A stretch of 64,000 nt of DNA, taken from contig CM022675.1 of NCBI GenBank assembly GCA_012295275.1, positions 6,820,832-6,884,831 of the forward strand. The letters run 5' to 3'. Shown piece after piece: positions 51,483 to 63,367 of this stretch. Below the pieces are notes generated by a model. The model saw only the letters and a program-made list of their open reading frames with translations. It made no database searches and had not been told where the DNA came from. Numbering within the stretch: the first letter of the stretch is position 1; the number at the start of each line of letters is the position of its first letter. Made by a program: the position numbers and the translations under genes. The stretch comes from Chrysomallon squamiferum. Its lineage: Eukaryota; Mollusca; Gastropoda; Neomphalida; Peltospiridae.

Positions 51483-52579
51483 ACTTATCATGTAACATAA
51501 AAGTGCACATGCACTCACGTACCATAAAGGTTGCACTTGCACATACGCGCATTCACAATGTCTAGAATATCAAAGACACGGAAATCACATAATCGTGTCT
51601 AAATGCCAAAAGACATAGTTTTAATCTAAAAACACAAGAAATGCATTCGAAATGAGTTATTTTGGAAATATATGTGACAAGTCCTAATGAAATTCATCAG
51701 CTTAAATGTGTTGCCTATTATTGCATGGTGTTTTTCGACTAAAACAAAACTAATACGTTATGCTCGATAACAACTTCGCAATGTCAGAATTGTAAAAATA
51801 AAAAGGAATTTCCGATCCAGAAAAAAAAGGTGCTGTTTTTTTCTTTCTTTTTTCTCTTCATTTTTTAAAATATATTTATTTCCTTTTTATTATATATATA
51901 TTTTTAAATTTCCTTATTAGTCAACTTTCATCTCTCCTTTTTTCTTTCTCTCGCTCAGAATCTGTTTATCCATTCCTGTGTTTCTGTTTTTCTTTCCTAT
52001 TTTCTTTCTCAATGTTTTATTTGGTTTCATTCACTCACTCATATTGTTTTTCTCTTTCATTCATTCTGTCCTTCACTCTGTCTACCTTTCATTCTACACA
52101 CACACACACATATATATATATAGATATAGATAGATTTGCCTGTCAGTCCTGTTCCTTTATCTGTCTTTTTCTTTCTTTGTCTGTCGTTCTTTTTCCTTTC
52201 CCAAAATAATAAGACAATTTGTAAACAAAAAACAGATTCTTTGTCCATTTTCAAATCTATATCAATAAATGATATTTTCTATTCATATTTAAAAAAAAAT
52301 AATATTAACATTACAGAATCATAAAGATATTGTTCTGTGTTGTAAGAAAACCAATTATTTAATTCATTGTTTGTTATTCGTAATTAGAAACTAAATTACA
52401 TTACACTGTCATAAAGATAAGGCTATTAAAAGAGACTAAAACGCGAGATATTTAATTCAGTGTTAATTATTGTTAATTATAATCTACGCTCTACAAAAAT
52501 AAAATAAAATAGTTAAAAAAAACTGCCCGCTCAGCGTATTTTTTGATGGTCATTTGCACAGCTGAGATAGCAGAAGACA

Positions 52580-52800
52580 TGTTTTTTTTTTTTTTTTTTT
52601 TTAAATCTTTTTATAGAAAATGTAAACAAAACCATGAACTCTAGCAAGAGAGTGGAACATCAGACCCGGGGAGGTTTGTTTATGACCTTTGGGGTCAGCA
52701 CGATACGCTGCTTTGATGGCTTGCAGACGTAACCTACATCTAGAATTTTCCCGATTAGCGTTGAAGTCAAAACCAAACGATAAAGTAAAATTTGCCAAAA
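52580..52800 (-). mobile_element. Possible poly(A)-tailed retroposon, minus strand
   Basis: A poly-T run at 52581-52602 (poly-A on the - strand) is followed by about 190 bp of GC-balanced, repeat-free sequence unlike its surroundings. On the - strand this looks like a short insert with a 3' poly(A) tail, such as a SINE or processed fragment. A 65-codon - strand frame ends just before the tail, but I do not recognise it. No target-site duplication was identified, so the call is tentative. Confidence 0.25.
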
Positions 52801-53517
52801 AAAAAAGAACCCCAAAATATAAACAACCACGGTTAGACAGACATTGCTTATTTTTGCATTACTATTTATACATGTGAGTAGTTTAATGGAAAATAATAAT
52901 AATAATAAATTTGCTTTGCAAAAAAAAAAAAAAAAAAAAAAGGGACACACCAAAATAAAAATAATAAAAATAATAATAAAAACACGTACTGATAGAAGTA
53001 AACTAAAACAAACGAAAATAAGTAAATAAACGCTATTGTGCTTATCATTATTATTACTTTGAATTTGCATTTATAACTGATCGATCATCTTAAAAAAAAC
53101 AAAAAACAAAAACACAACAACAACAAACAAACAAACTCAACTGACAGTAATAAAAGCAAACAGTAAACTTGACAGTAGTAGTAGTAGTTATGGCAATACT
53201 AGAAACAGTTATCGTATTCGTAATAATATTGTTTAAGCCCAGAAATAGAGAAAATTATTTATTTAAACAAACTATGTTTGTTTGTTATTTGTTTATTTAT
53301 TTTTATTATCGCGATATCTCACAATATTTATTATTTATTAGTTATCAATAAATAAATAAATAATGATGATGATGACAATGATGATGAGTATTATTATCAC
53401 TATTATTATTACAGAAACGCAGAGTAATGGACGGTTAGACAGATAAAAATAGAGATATAAGATAACTAATATAAATAGAAACATAGACAAAAAGATAATA
53501 AGAAAATAAATTAATGA

Positions 53518-53561
<44 letters not shown>

Positions 53562-53719
53562 ACATAAAGAATGAAAAAAATCGACACCTGAACAAAAACA
53601 CATGCAGTCAGTCACTTAAGAAGAAGATAACGACACAATATCGCGATATGCATGTTACTTAATTTAATTACACTGTTGGGTCTAATGAGCCGTGTAACTA
53701 CTTGTTCTTAAACGAAACA

Positions 53720-54034
53720 GAAGAAAAAAAAAATAAGAAGCTAAAAAAGAAGAAGTAGAAGAAGAAGACAATGAAGACTCAGGAGAGGAGAAGATAATGG
53801 AAATTTCAAAAAAAAAAAAAAAAAAAAAATGAATAAGAAGAAGAATAAGAAGAAGAAATAGTAAGAAGAAGAAGAAGAAGAAGAAAATAAGACATCAAAG
53901 GGACAAAAGATTAAGAAACTGAGTAAGACGTTTTAGACAGAAACAATGAAAAGTTAATAGCCAAACTGAAGATATTATATTAACAGTATTTATAGAGAAA
54001 AAACTACAAGAACATTAATGACAGTGAAGAATAT

Positions 54035-54065
<31 letters not shown>

Positions 54066-54200
54066 AAGAAAAGAAGAAGTAATAATAAAATATATTTCTG
54101 AAAGGAAATAAAGTAAGAAAGAAAGAAAACGGAGAAAGAATTAATGCAAACGGAAAATAGATAGAATAGCAGAAAGAAAGAAAGAATAAAGAAAACAAAG
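53720..54200. repeat. Polypurine (AAG)n field upstream of the collagen-like promoter
   Basis: The + strand is dominated by A and G for almost 500 nt, with AAG runs at 53830-53885 and 54036-54080 and AAAG runs near 54115-54190. It lies 400-900 bp upstream of the TATA box of the downstream gene. Confidence 0.85.
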
Positions 54201-54539
54201 AAGAAAGAATTAGTAGTGAAATTAAAAGAACAATTAATAACATATATAATATGTAATTTTAATAATAATAATAATTTTAATAATAATAATTATAATTATA
54301 ATAACAGCAATAAACATGCACTTATATGCACGAAGTTAACAAAGTCAACGACACTTCAGACAATCAACATTTCAAAAAAGATAAAACTCGCCAAGCTTTC
54401 TCATGAAGCCGAACTGAAATAACAAGAAAAAAAAAAAAAAAAAAAAAAAAAAGAATTAAAATTAAAAACACCACGATTGATCAGATTTCATCTGCATTTC
54501 ATAAACAACTTGGAAAATATCAGGCTAGAGAAGGAAAAT

Positions 54540-54907
54540 AAGCAACGGCTCCAGGACAACAGCAAAGGTCAGCAAGAAAGGCGCTGATTGGCTCGGTGTT
54601 CACGCATGCCATATAAAATGGTAAGAGTCGTCTGCTTGGTATAGGCAGCTGTGTCCACAGCTAAGCCGTATCCTAGAAGAATTATTTCTTGGGAAACCTG
54701 TGTTACGCATATTAGCGGAAGCACGGTCAATCCCAGGACGGTGAAGCCTGTATTTTTGGCTTCAAAAAATCTCTAGTAGAACTTTTTTTTTCTGAAAAAA
54801 AAAAAAACAACAACTACAAAACTTTCTTTATTTTTTTTTTTATTTTTTTTTCTTGATTTTTGGATGTTGTGATAAGACGTTTGTTTGTACATTAGGACCA
54901 AATCAAA
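54540..54907 (+). promoter_or_regulatory. TATA-box promoter and leader of the collagen-like gene
   Basis: A GC-balanced segment follows a long AT-rich stretch. TATAAAA is at 54612-54618, preceded by GATTGGCT (54588-54595, an inverted CCAAT-like box) about 24 bp upstream of the TATA. Transcription would begin near 54640-54645, giving a leader of about 265 nt before ATG 54908. The TATA-plus-CCAAT arrangement suits a highly expressed, tissue-specific gene such as a collagen. Confidence 0.65.
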
Positions 54908-54968
54908 ATGTGGAAGGAGGCGACATTTGCCTTCTTGGTGTTGTGTGTGGTTGCAGTGCGTTCTCAGG
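54908..54968 (+). CDS. Signal-peptide exon of the collagen-like gene
   Basis: ATG 54908 starts MWKEATFAFLVLCVVAVRSQ, a typical signal peptide with a short charged n-region, a hydrophobic core and probable cleavage near VRS-Q. The last base G (phase 1) precedes GTAAGT at 54969. The short exon and phase match the first exon of fibrillar collagen genes. Confidence 0.88.
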
Positions 54969-56321
54969 GTAAGTCGACATTTTCTGTTATATTTTGCTTT
55001 GCTTTTATATTTTTACGATCATCGTGAAAAAAAAAAAAGCATGCACTTGACTAAACTAAATGACACTGCTTCGTAACGTAATGCTGAACGCTTGTCTTTT
55101 TCAAACGAAGAAAAGTAATATATCTCTTCACTGGTTTTCATTGACAGTATATGCATTTATTTAACAGCAGAAATTAGAAAACTAAAATTAAAGTGTTAAA
55201 TAATAATAATTTGCGCAAATCATACTATTTTTGCGATACTGTTGTCGTCTTCTACAGTCAGAAAGCTTGTTTTTGTCAGGAAATTATCATGGAAATGTCT
55301 GTCACTTAAGCCCCGCCTCCTAATTATGATGTATGTCAAAGGAATTTGGTATCCGCCCTCAGGTCAACACCCACCCAGGCAACGCCTATTCCTGAATATT
55401 GCCATCTTGCATTTTTTGGTAGAACAATGGGTTTTACTGTGTGCTGTACCAATAGAACCTGAAAACAATGAATTTTCTCAAAATTACCACCGGGTTAATG
55501 TTAAGATAATAGAACTGATGAAATCTGTATTTTGGAAGAATAGTATACCCAAGACAAGATAATTTTAAAAAAAATAAGCACTTTGTTTAATTGATTCGTT
55601 GAAATATATTTTATCAGTTCTTATTATGAAATTGTTGTTGTTGTTGTTGATGATGTTCTTCTTCTTGTAGTCTTTTTTGTTGCTGCATATATAAATATAC
55701 ATTTAGACACACACACACACACACATATATCTTTTTCTCCTTCTTTCCGAATCTCTCTCTCTCTCTCTTTTTTCAGTCTGTTTCTTTCTTTGTTACTCTT
55801 TGTTCACACACACACACTCACACACACACACACACACAAACACACAACCAAAAAAAATGCATTCACTAGCACACTGTACTTAATTTATAAAAATTAGCAA
55901 TTAACTCTTTGTCAAATTTTTATTTTATATATTTGTTGTTGTTGTTGTCGTTGCTGTTGCTGCTGTTATTATGTCTTTATTATTATTATTTTGATTTATT
56001 ACTATCTTTTTTGTTAATAATAACATAAAATAAAGTGAGACTGAAAGGATGTAATGGTCACTGCAAATTAACAAATACATTTTCAACTTTAGCAAGTTGA
56101 TGTCATAGATCCCTGTGAAGAAAATCGTAATAATGTTGCAATCTATTAAGCAGAATCGATAAATAGTTAAAACTATAATTTTTATTTTTTATATATATTT
56201 TTTAAACTGCAATAAAATATAACGATAGAACTTACTAGAAACTTACTTGCATTCTCATAAATAAATGAACATTTATTTTTAATTTAGTTAAATGATTATA
56301 ATTATCATCGTCATCATCATG

Positions 56322-56396
<75 letters not shown>

Positions 56397-57751
56397 TAAA
56401 GTTTGAAACATTAATTGTCAGAAGATTCTCTCAAAATATCTTTTTTACGGAAACAAGCGTACCCAGTAAATAAACTACTCGTACAGAATTTTCAGAATGA
56501 GATATCCATATCTTCTGTTTTCGATATCTTTTGGAACGTTTAGTTATCAACTGCTGCCTCTTCGAAACTGAAAATAAATCGAAGGCAGTGAATTAATTAT
56601 ATTTCAGGCACAGAATTTAAAAAGAAATTATATTTATTTAAGTATCTTGCCGATATTAGACATTTCATAGAGTTTTAAAATCACAGCACTGTTCCATTTT
56701 GCAACACTGGAAACTAACATTAATCTTATTTCTTAGACATGGAACTGTTTCTAATTCTGTCTGTACATACACAGTAATGCCCAAAATACCTTCTGGGCAT
56801 ATATAGATTAGGCATAAGGACAACCTCTAGATAAAAAAAAAAAAAAAAAAAAAAAGAAGAAGAACGTTATTTTCATCTCGTATGCGCAGTGCCATGTTTC
56901 CCTTTTGGCGCGGTGACTTCTAACATTGTTTTACATATCTCGCTGCGAATCCAAACATTTGTATCGTCTGCATCAACATAACTGATATCAGAAGAGCGCT
57001 CGTCTGCTCAACAGGTGCGCAGTGGAGAAAAATCAAACAGATATGTCCGCTGTATGAACCTTCAAGGTTAAAATAACAAGAATGCTCTTGTCAGATCATT
57101 AATTTCGTTGTAGATGTCCGAAAAAAATTAAATAATAACAAACAAAGCAAGAGTTGCGGCCCTTCCTTTCCTTTGTTTCGTACGTTATCCAAGGTTTATG
57201 AAAATAAACAAACTTTTTTTTTTACTTTATATATGTTTAGGTTTAAATATGGTGGTATGAACAAAAATATGCAACGAGTATGATATTAAGTGGTTTCGTT
57301 AATTTTACATTTTCTTAAAACTTTATGAATTCCAAATAATGAAGAATATTGTTCATAATTACGCTGGGATTACTTTTTACTTTGATATACTTTTTGACAT
57401 CTTCAAAAAACAACAACAATATCAAAAATATTTATAAAAATAATCAAATTAAAAGAAAAACAAAATACATAAGTACAGTTTATTCTAGCTAAAATAAAAT
57501 AACTGTTTAATTTTTTTTCTTTCTTTTTTTCTTTTAATTTTAAAATTAATATATATTTTTATATGCAGAAAAGAGTGGTAATAAATATTAAAATATTCGT
57601 GTCCCTTATGCCAACTTTATATATATATATATATATATATAACAATATTGGCTATTTATCAGAAATATATCTGTAAATCAAATAAAGGATTTGTATATAG
57701 TCAGTTTTTATTTCTGTCTCTCTCTATATATATCTTTTTCTCCTTTCCGAA

Positions 57752-57809
<58 letters not shown>

Positions 57810-58229
57810 ACTTTCACACACACACACACACATGCTCTTTTTCACTTTTTTCAGTTTTTCTTCGTTGCTGTTTGTTTTCTCTCACTTCTTTGTCTCTTCC
57901 TGTCTCTTTCGCTTCCTGTCTGTATTTCCCCCGAGTCTCTTTGAACTTTTGCAGTGCATATTTTATATTTCTTCTACATTATCCTGTTTTTATTACATTT
58001 ATTTACCCCTATTCATAATAAAATTCTCACTCTTCAAAATAAATACGTTTCACTGCAGCTGCAGTATCTGCCTCATTAACTCTGACTGCAAGCAGAGAAA
58101 ACAAACAAATATTTCCGACATTTATAACAATCGTCTGTTTGGCAGATGTTAACGAAAAATGCAAAAATTTAATATCAATAGAAATCGAGACTGGGGCATA
58201 GAGAAACTCGAAAAATATTGAAATAAGAG

Positions 58230-58306
<77 letters not shown>

Positions 58307-60180
58307 AAAAAAAAAAAATGTAAGTTAGCTGTACCTATTTCTCTATCACTATATAATGTTGTTTAAAAATGCTCTGGCTATTCTTAAAAATTTTCATTTA
58401 AAACTTTTCAGATGAGGAAAGTGAATGTTTTGATGCCCAGCTCAAACCAGTACCCGAGGGAAGACGATGGATACCGGATGCTAATGACCCTTGCTATATC
58501 TGTCGATGTATGAACAAAAAAGCCGTCTGTAAACAAAGGAAATGTCCCCCATTGGCCAAGTGCAAAAACGGCGCGGAAGCCATCCAACCAGAGGGCGAGT
58601 GTTGTCCAAAATGTCCAGGTACGTCATATGTTGTCTATGACGTTAGTTCATAAGACAACGTAAACTGCTAGCAACTAATACTGACGTCAGAGCATATTAT
58701 CGAAAAATTATATAAAAAAAAAAAAAAAGTATATACAAATACCGTATACATCTTTTATTATTATTAATAATTTAATTACACTTCTCCTATGTCACGTAAT
58801 AAACGTTACATACATTGTTTTAATTTATATCCTAAATGGACTAAGATTACGTAATCACATCCAAACCACGTGACTGTCTATACATTTACTGTGTAATACG
58901 ATGTGCATTACTCCTGTAAAATATTATCCAAATATATGCTTCTAGTTTTTCAAATAAAAACAATAATGACAAGAAAATTTAAAGTCAAATTAAAACACAC
59001 TCATGCATAACGTAACAAAAATAATAAAATAAAATAAAGTTTGCAAAGTCATCTTTATAAAAATAATAAAATAAAATAAAGTTTGCAAAGTTAATTATCG
59101 ACACAGGAACGTTCAAAATGTGTAAAACATATTTTTGACATGTCTGGAGTTAACGCCCTTCCTCATACGTCCAGCATTCCAAGATATGTACAATAATACT
59201 TCAGTGAATGGGGACAAATGTTTTTCACATTAGGGTCACCGTTAGAAATTTTACGTCTTAAAGGATTTTCACTCTTTTAGCACATACAGATGTGGCCTAT
59301 ATTAGAAATACTTCATGGCTCTCTGTCATTTCAGCATTCTACGTATAACGTGGTGTATATCTAACATTTTACAGAAAATAATATGAAAGCCGAAAGGTTA
59401 CATTAACCCAGATCTTGTACATTTCTCATAAATATGTATTCCATATCTGAACCACAATGAAAGAAAGAGATGTTTTGGGGTCGTGTTTTTTTTTTTTTTT
59501 GGGGGGGGAGGTTTGCGACGCATTCAAAACATTTTCAATCTTTTGTTAATTTATTATGGACTAAGCTAAAAAGGATAAATTAAATAGAACCTGGTTTATC
59601 AAAACGAATTAACTTTTTTCCGAAATTGTTAATTAACCGATTATTTGCTAAAGCATTTAAATAAGTCATAAGCCAAAGCAACTCTTTTTAATTAACTTAT
59701 TAAAGACAACTTATCCTTTTAATGAACAAAAACACATCCATAAGATAGACAGATAATGAAGTGATGATAATTTGATGAAATCAGCGCAGCCAGTGAAATG
59801 CATTAAAATAAAAATGTGAAATGTATATATGTATTTATTTATTTATTTATTTTTAACTGCACGTCAATACATAAAGGATGTTCTAAAAATGTATTCTTGT
59901 TCTTGGTCTAATATAGTTTTATTAAAATGAAAAATAGGAAGAGAATAAATTAAAATATCAACCATTGTATTTCTGTAATTATTATTATTATTATTATTAT
60001 TATTATAACAATGATTATGTTTTTATTTTTCAGATGAACGTGACGTAAGTAAAATAAACCTGCATGTGATAGAATTATAAAGTAGCGTAATTCACGGTAT
60101 AATCTAGAATAATCCACCTTGCAACATGACGTAAGCATTATAACCGTGTAGATTTTGCTGTTTTGATGCTCTGTATATTT

Positions 60181-60241
<61 letters not shown>

Positions 60242-62024
60242 AAAAAATTCAAAACATTTATTTTTTTTTTATTTTATACAACATAGCTGAGCAGCTTTGA
60301 TATCCAGTCCAATTCGCAAAACTTTTATTATTCAGTATACCGATTTCGGCAGCAACCGTTCATTTCCGGGAGCTTTTATTATTGTTCTTCCTCTTTATTA
60401 GCAAAAACTTGTCTCTGCCTATATATTTATTTTGGCAGTTTGTGTATACTATCACAGAGATGGATGGCTAACAAATACTAACTCAGACTGGTTTATAAAT
60501 ACTTACATTTAATGCTTTGTGATTAATTCCACTTGATGATGATGATGTTTTGGTTATGACGCCAATATTGGGTATAAAGATGATGATAGAGACTATATAT
60601 ACATGTATATTTATTTAATGATAGTTATACGATAATCGTTATCATAATGATGATAATGATGACAGCTGATGATTATTCTGTTCACTGTTTAACCAGTGAT
60701 ATTTAAGTACCTGTTTCAAAATGAAGAATAATTTTAACATAGTTGGTGTGCTTCCAAGAAAAAAGCTAAGCACGCCAGTCCAAAAGGTTACATTCTCATC
60801 AAAACGCCTAACCATTAATAAAACAAACTCAGAAGAGCCCAGTATATAATAATATAAATAAATTTAATAATAATAATAATAATAATAATTCGGTGCCATA
60901 ATTAGTAAAACGTTATTGTTTTGCTTTATAGAAAAAAGCCCGAAGAAAGGTAAGAATTTCGTTTCTTATGCAAATTAGTTTTTTAACCTTAGACTTCGCT
61001 TTTGAACCAAACAAGTTCAGAAGAAAACATTAATTCATAAATTTGATTTATAATAATAACAACAGTAATCAATATCATTTTGAAACTGAAACCTGAAAGG
61101 CTTAAAATCTAAAATTTAATGAAGTGCAAACAAGAAGAAAAAAAATCTGATATAAAAAAGAATTATAGGATTTTATATTTAAAAAAAAAAAAGGGAATAA
61201 AATTTTAATTAAAATATATATATACACACACACATAATTAATACTTTGTAGAATCCAAATATTTTAGATTGTTTATGATAATTATTTTATTTCATGAATC
61301 TGCTATGATTAATTTAAAAAGTAAAGATACATAAGCATTTCATATTTATAAAAGAAAAAATTAAAATTCTTTCTCTGTCTTTTAGGTTGTCAGAAAGGTA
61401 AGCCCTGAAATTTTAAAACTGAAATTAAACAAATATCAATATTATGAATCTTGTTTTCTAAAAACAATAATAATAATAATAAATAAGTTCAGAGTTTATC
61501 TTGTAATCTTCTGGAAAACAAATAAAAAATAAAATATTTTGTAACAATTAAAAAAAAAAGAAGTTATATTAAAAGCAATTCTTAAATTGATCCAGTCACA
61601 GTAGACTTTTTCGTTTACTGATAAATATTTAATTTTTATCTCTGTTTTAGCCTCCTGTCAGAAAGGTAAGAAGTGTAATTTACAAGATTAAAAGCAAAAA
61701 ACATAAAATCTGCTGAAAAAAAAAGAAAAAAAAGAAGTAAATAAATAAATAAATATATATATATAAATCATTCAATCAATCAATGAAATAAATAAATGAT
61801 TTACATTTTTAAATTAGGAAATTAAAAATAAAAAAGCAAATAAAAGTTAAGTTTGCTAATTAAAAAAAAAAAATATATATATATATATATAATTAAAAGC
61901 AATTCTTAAATTGATTTAGTTTACTGATAAATATTTTATTTTTATCTGTGTTTTAGACTCCTGTCAGAAAGGTGAGCAGTGATATTTTACATTAAAAGCA
62001 AAAAAATATAAAATTTGCTGAAAA

Positions 62025-62071
<47 letters not shown>

Positions 62072-63324
62072 AAATATTAATCAATAAATAAATAATATTT
62101 GAAAATAAATAAAGAAGATAAGGCATGATGAAAAAAAAAAAAAAACTGTATATATAAATATAAAATTTAAAAAAAAAAAAACTTAATACAAAATGAAATA
62201 TATCATTTGAAATCTCTCTTTATTTTATAAAAATACTATTCAATCACAATAAACTTTTTACTGATGAATATTTTATTTTTATCTCCGTTTTAGCCTCCTG
62301 TTAGAAAGGTGAGCTGTAATATTTTACAACATTAAGAGCAAAATTATAAAATTTGCTAAATAAAAAAATAAATATTTCAAAATAAATAAATAAAATAATG
62401 CAGAATGAAATATAAATTTGTATATATATATCAATATAAAAAAAATAATAATAATAATAAATTAATACAAAATATATTATAAATTGTTGCATTCGTCTTT
62501 TATTTTAAAAAAAAAATGCTAATCAAAATTTAAAAAACAAAGATCTTTTTATAATTTCTTTTCTTAATTCCTCTTTCTTTTAGTTTTCTGGAAAAATGGT
62601 AAGTTTCTAAGTTTTATAAAGAAAATAAAGAGCATTTTTGTTTTTCAAAAACTGTTAAAAGGTAGTAAATAAAAAGGCATAATAAAATTTACAAAAATGA
62701 ATGATAATAATAATAATAATAATAACAATAATAACAGAGTGGCTGAAATTCATTAGCTAAATGTTCTTGTTAAAATTATTAATTACTTAGTTAATTATCT
62801 AATTAATTACTGTTGAACTGAGTATTTATCAACTAAACATTTTATTCAGAATATATTATTTTTATTTTTATTTTTTATGCTTTAGACTTCTGGCAAAATG
62901 GTAAGCATTTATATTTTTAAAACTGTAGGAATAATTTGATGTAAATTTCTTTAAAAGAAAACGTTAAACATTTAAAGCAATAAATTCTTTAGAAATATAA
63001 TTAGAATTTAAAAATTAAAATAAATAAATAAATAAATAAATTTTCAAATATTAAACAATAAATTCCTTAGAAAGCATCAACTTACTATATAAAAAGAAGT
63101 TTATTAGTTGTTTTTTTTCTTTCTCCCATAAATTTGTTTATAAACAAAATTTTTATAAATATTGTTATCTTTGTTTTAGCCTTTTGGTGGACTGGTAAGC
63201 TGGAAAATTTCTTTTTCTAAAAATTTAATAACAAAATTATTGGTTAAATTATGATTTTTTTTTTTCTTCTGAAATTTAACAAAAATAAAAATAAATTATT
63301 TCATAAATATTAATAATAATAAAA

Positions 63325-63367
<43 letters not shown>

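Larger units (their letters stand above)
44886..54600. other. Intergenic region SNX4 to collagen-like gene
   Basis: I see no supportable gene. Contents are TTA tracts (46320-46340, 47237-47275, 47382-47432, 48438-48485), CT tracts (48904-48960, 49801-49866, 50083-50150), a (GA)n tract (51406-51481), an (AATAA)n tract (50339-50385), a possible retroposon at 52580-52800, a poly-A run (53525-53559) and a polypurine AAG field (53720-54200). Less repetitive segments at about 48590-48900, 49380-49780 and 50510-51060 have no clear coding potential but could hold regulatory elements. Confidence 0.65.
54969..58411. other. Intron 1 of the collagen-like gene
   Basis: The intron is 3.4 kb. GC-richer, non-repetitive islands at about 55240-55560 and 56860-57110 may be regulatory. 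The first contains AACAATGG (55423-55430), a SOX-type site, and a 106-codon open frame without recognisable similarity. Repeats include CA tracts (55710-55722, 55805-55840), a long (TTA)n run (56322-56396), CT plus CA tracts (57758-57832) and (GA)n (58233-58303). Confidence 0.65.

Noticed and set aside
52683-52697. TGACCTTTGGGGTCA as a nuclear receptor element
   Set aside because: It is a single match in 64 kb with no promoter context, and it lies inside a possible retroposon.
55242-55562. 106-codon frame in intron 1 of the collagen-like gene as an exon
   Set aside because: It starts at a non-ATG codon, shows no known domain and has no matching donor at its end. It is kept only as part of a possible regulatory or transposon-derived island.
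60770-60800. Candidate extra micro-exon (CCAG, then TCCAAAAG, then GTTACA)
   Set aside because: It has no polypyrimidine tract, the donor is weak and the 8-nt length breaks the phase 0 pattern.
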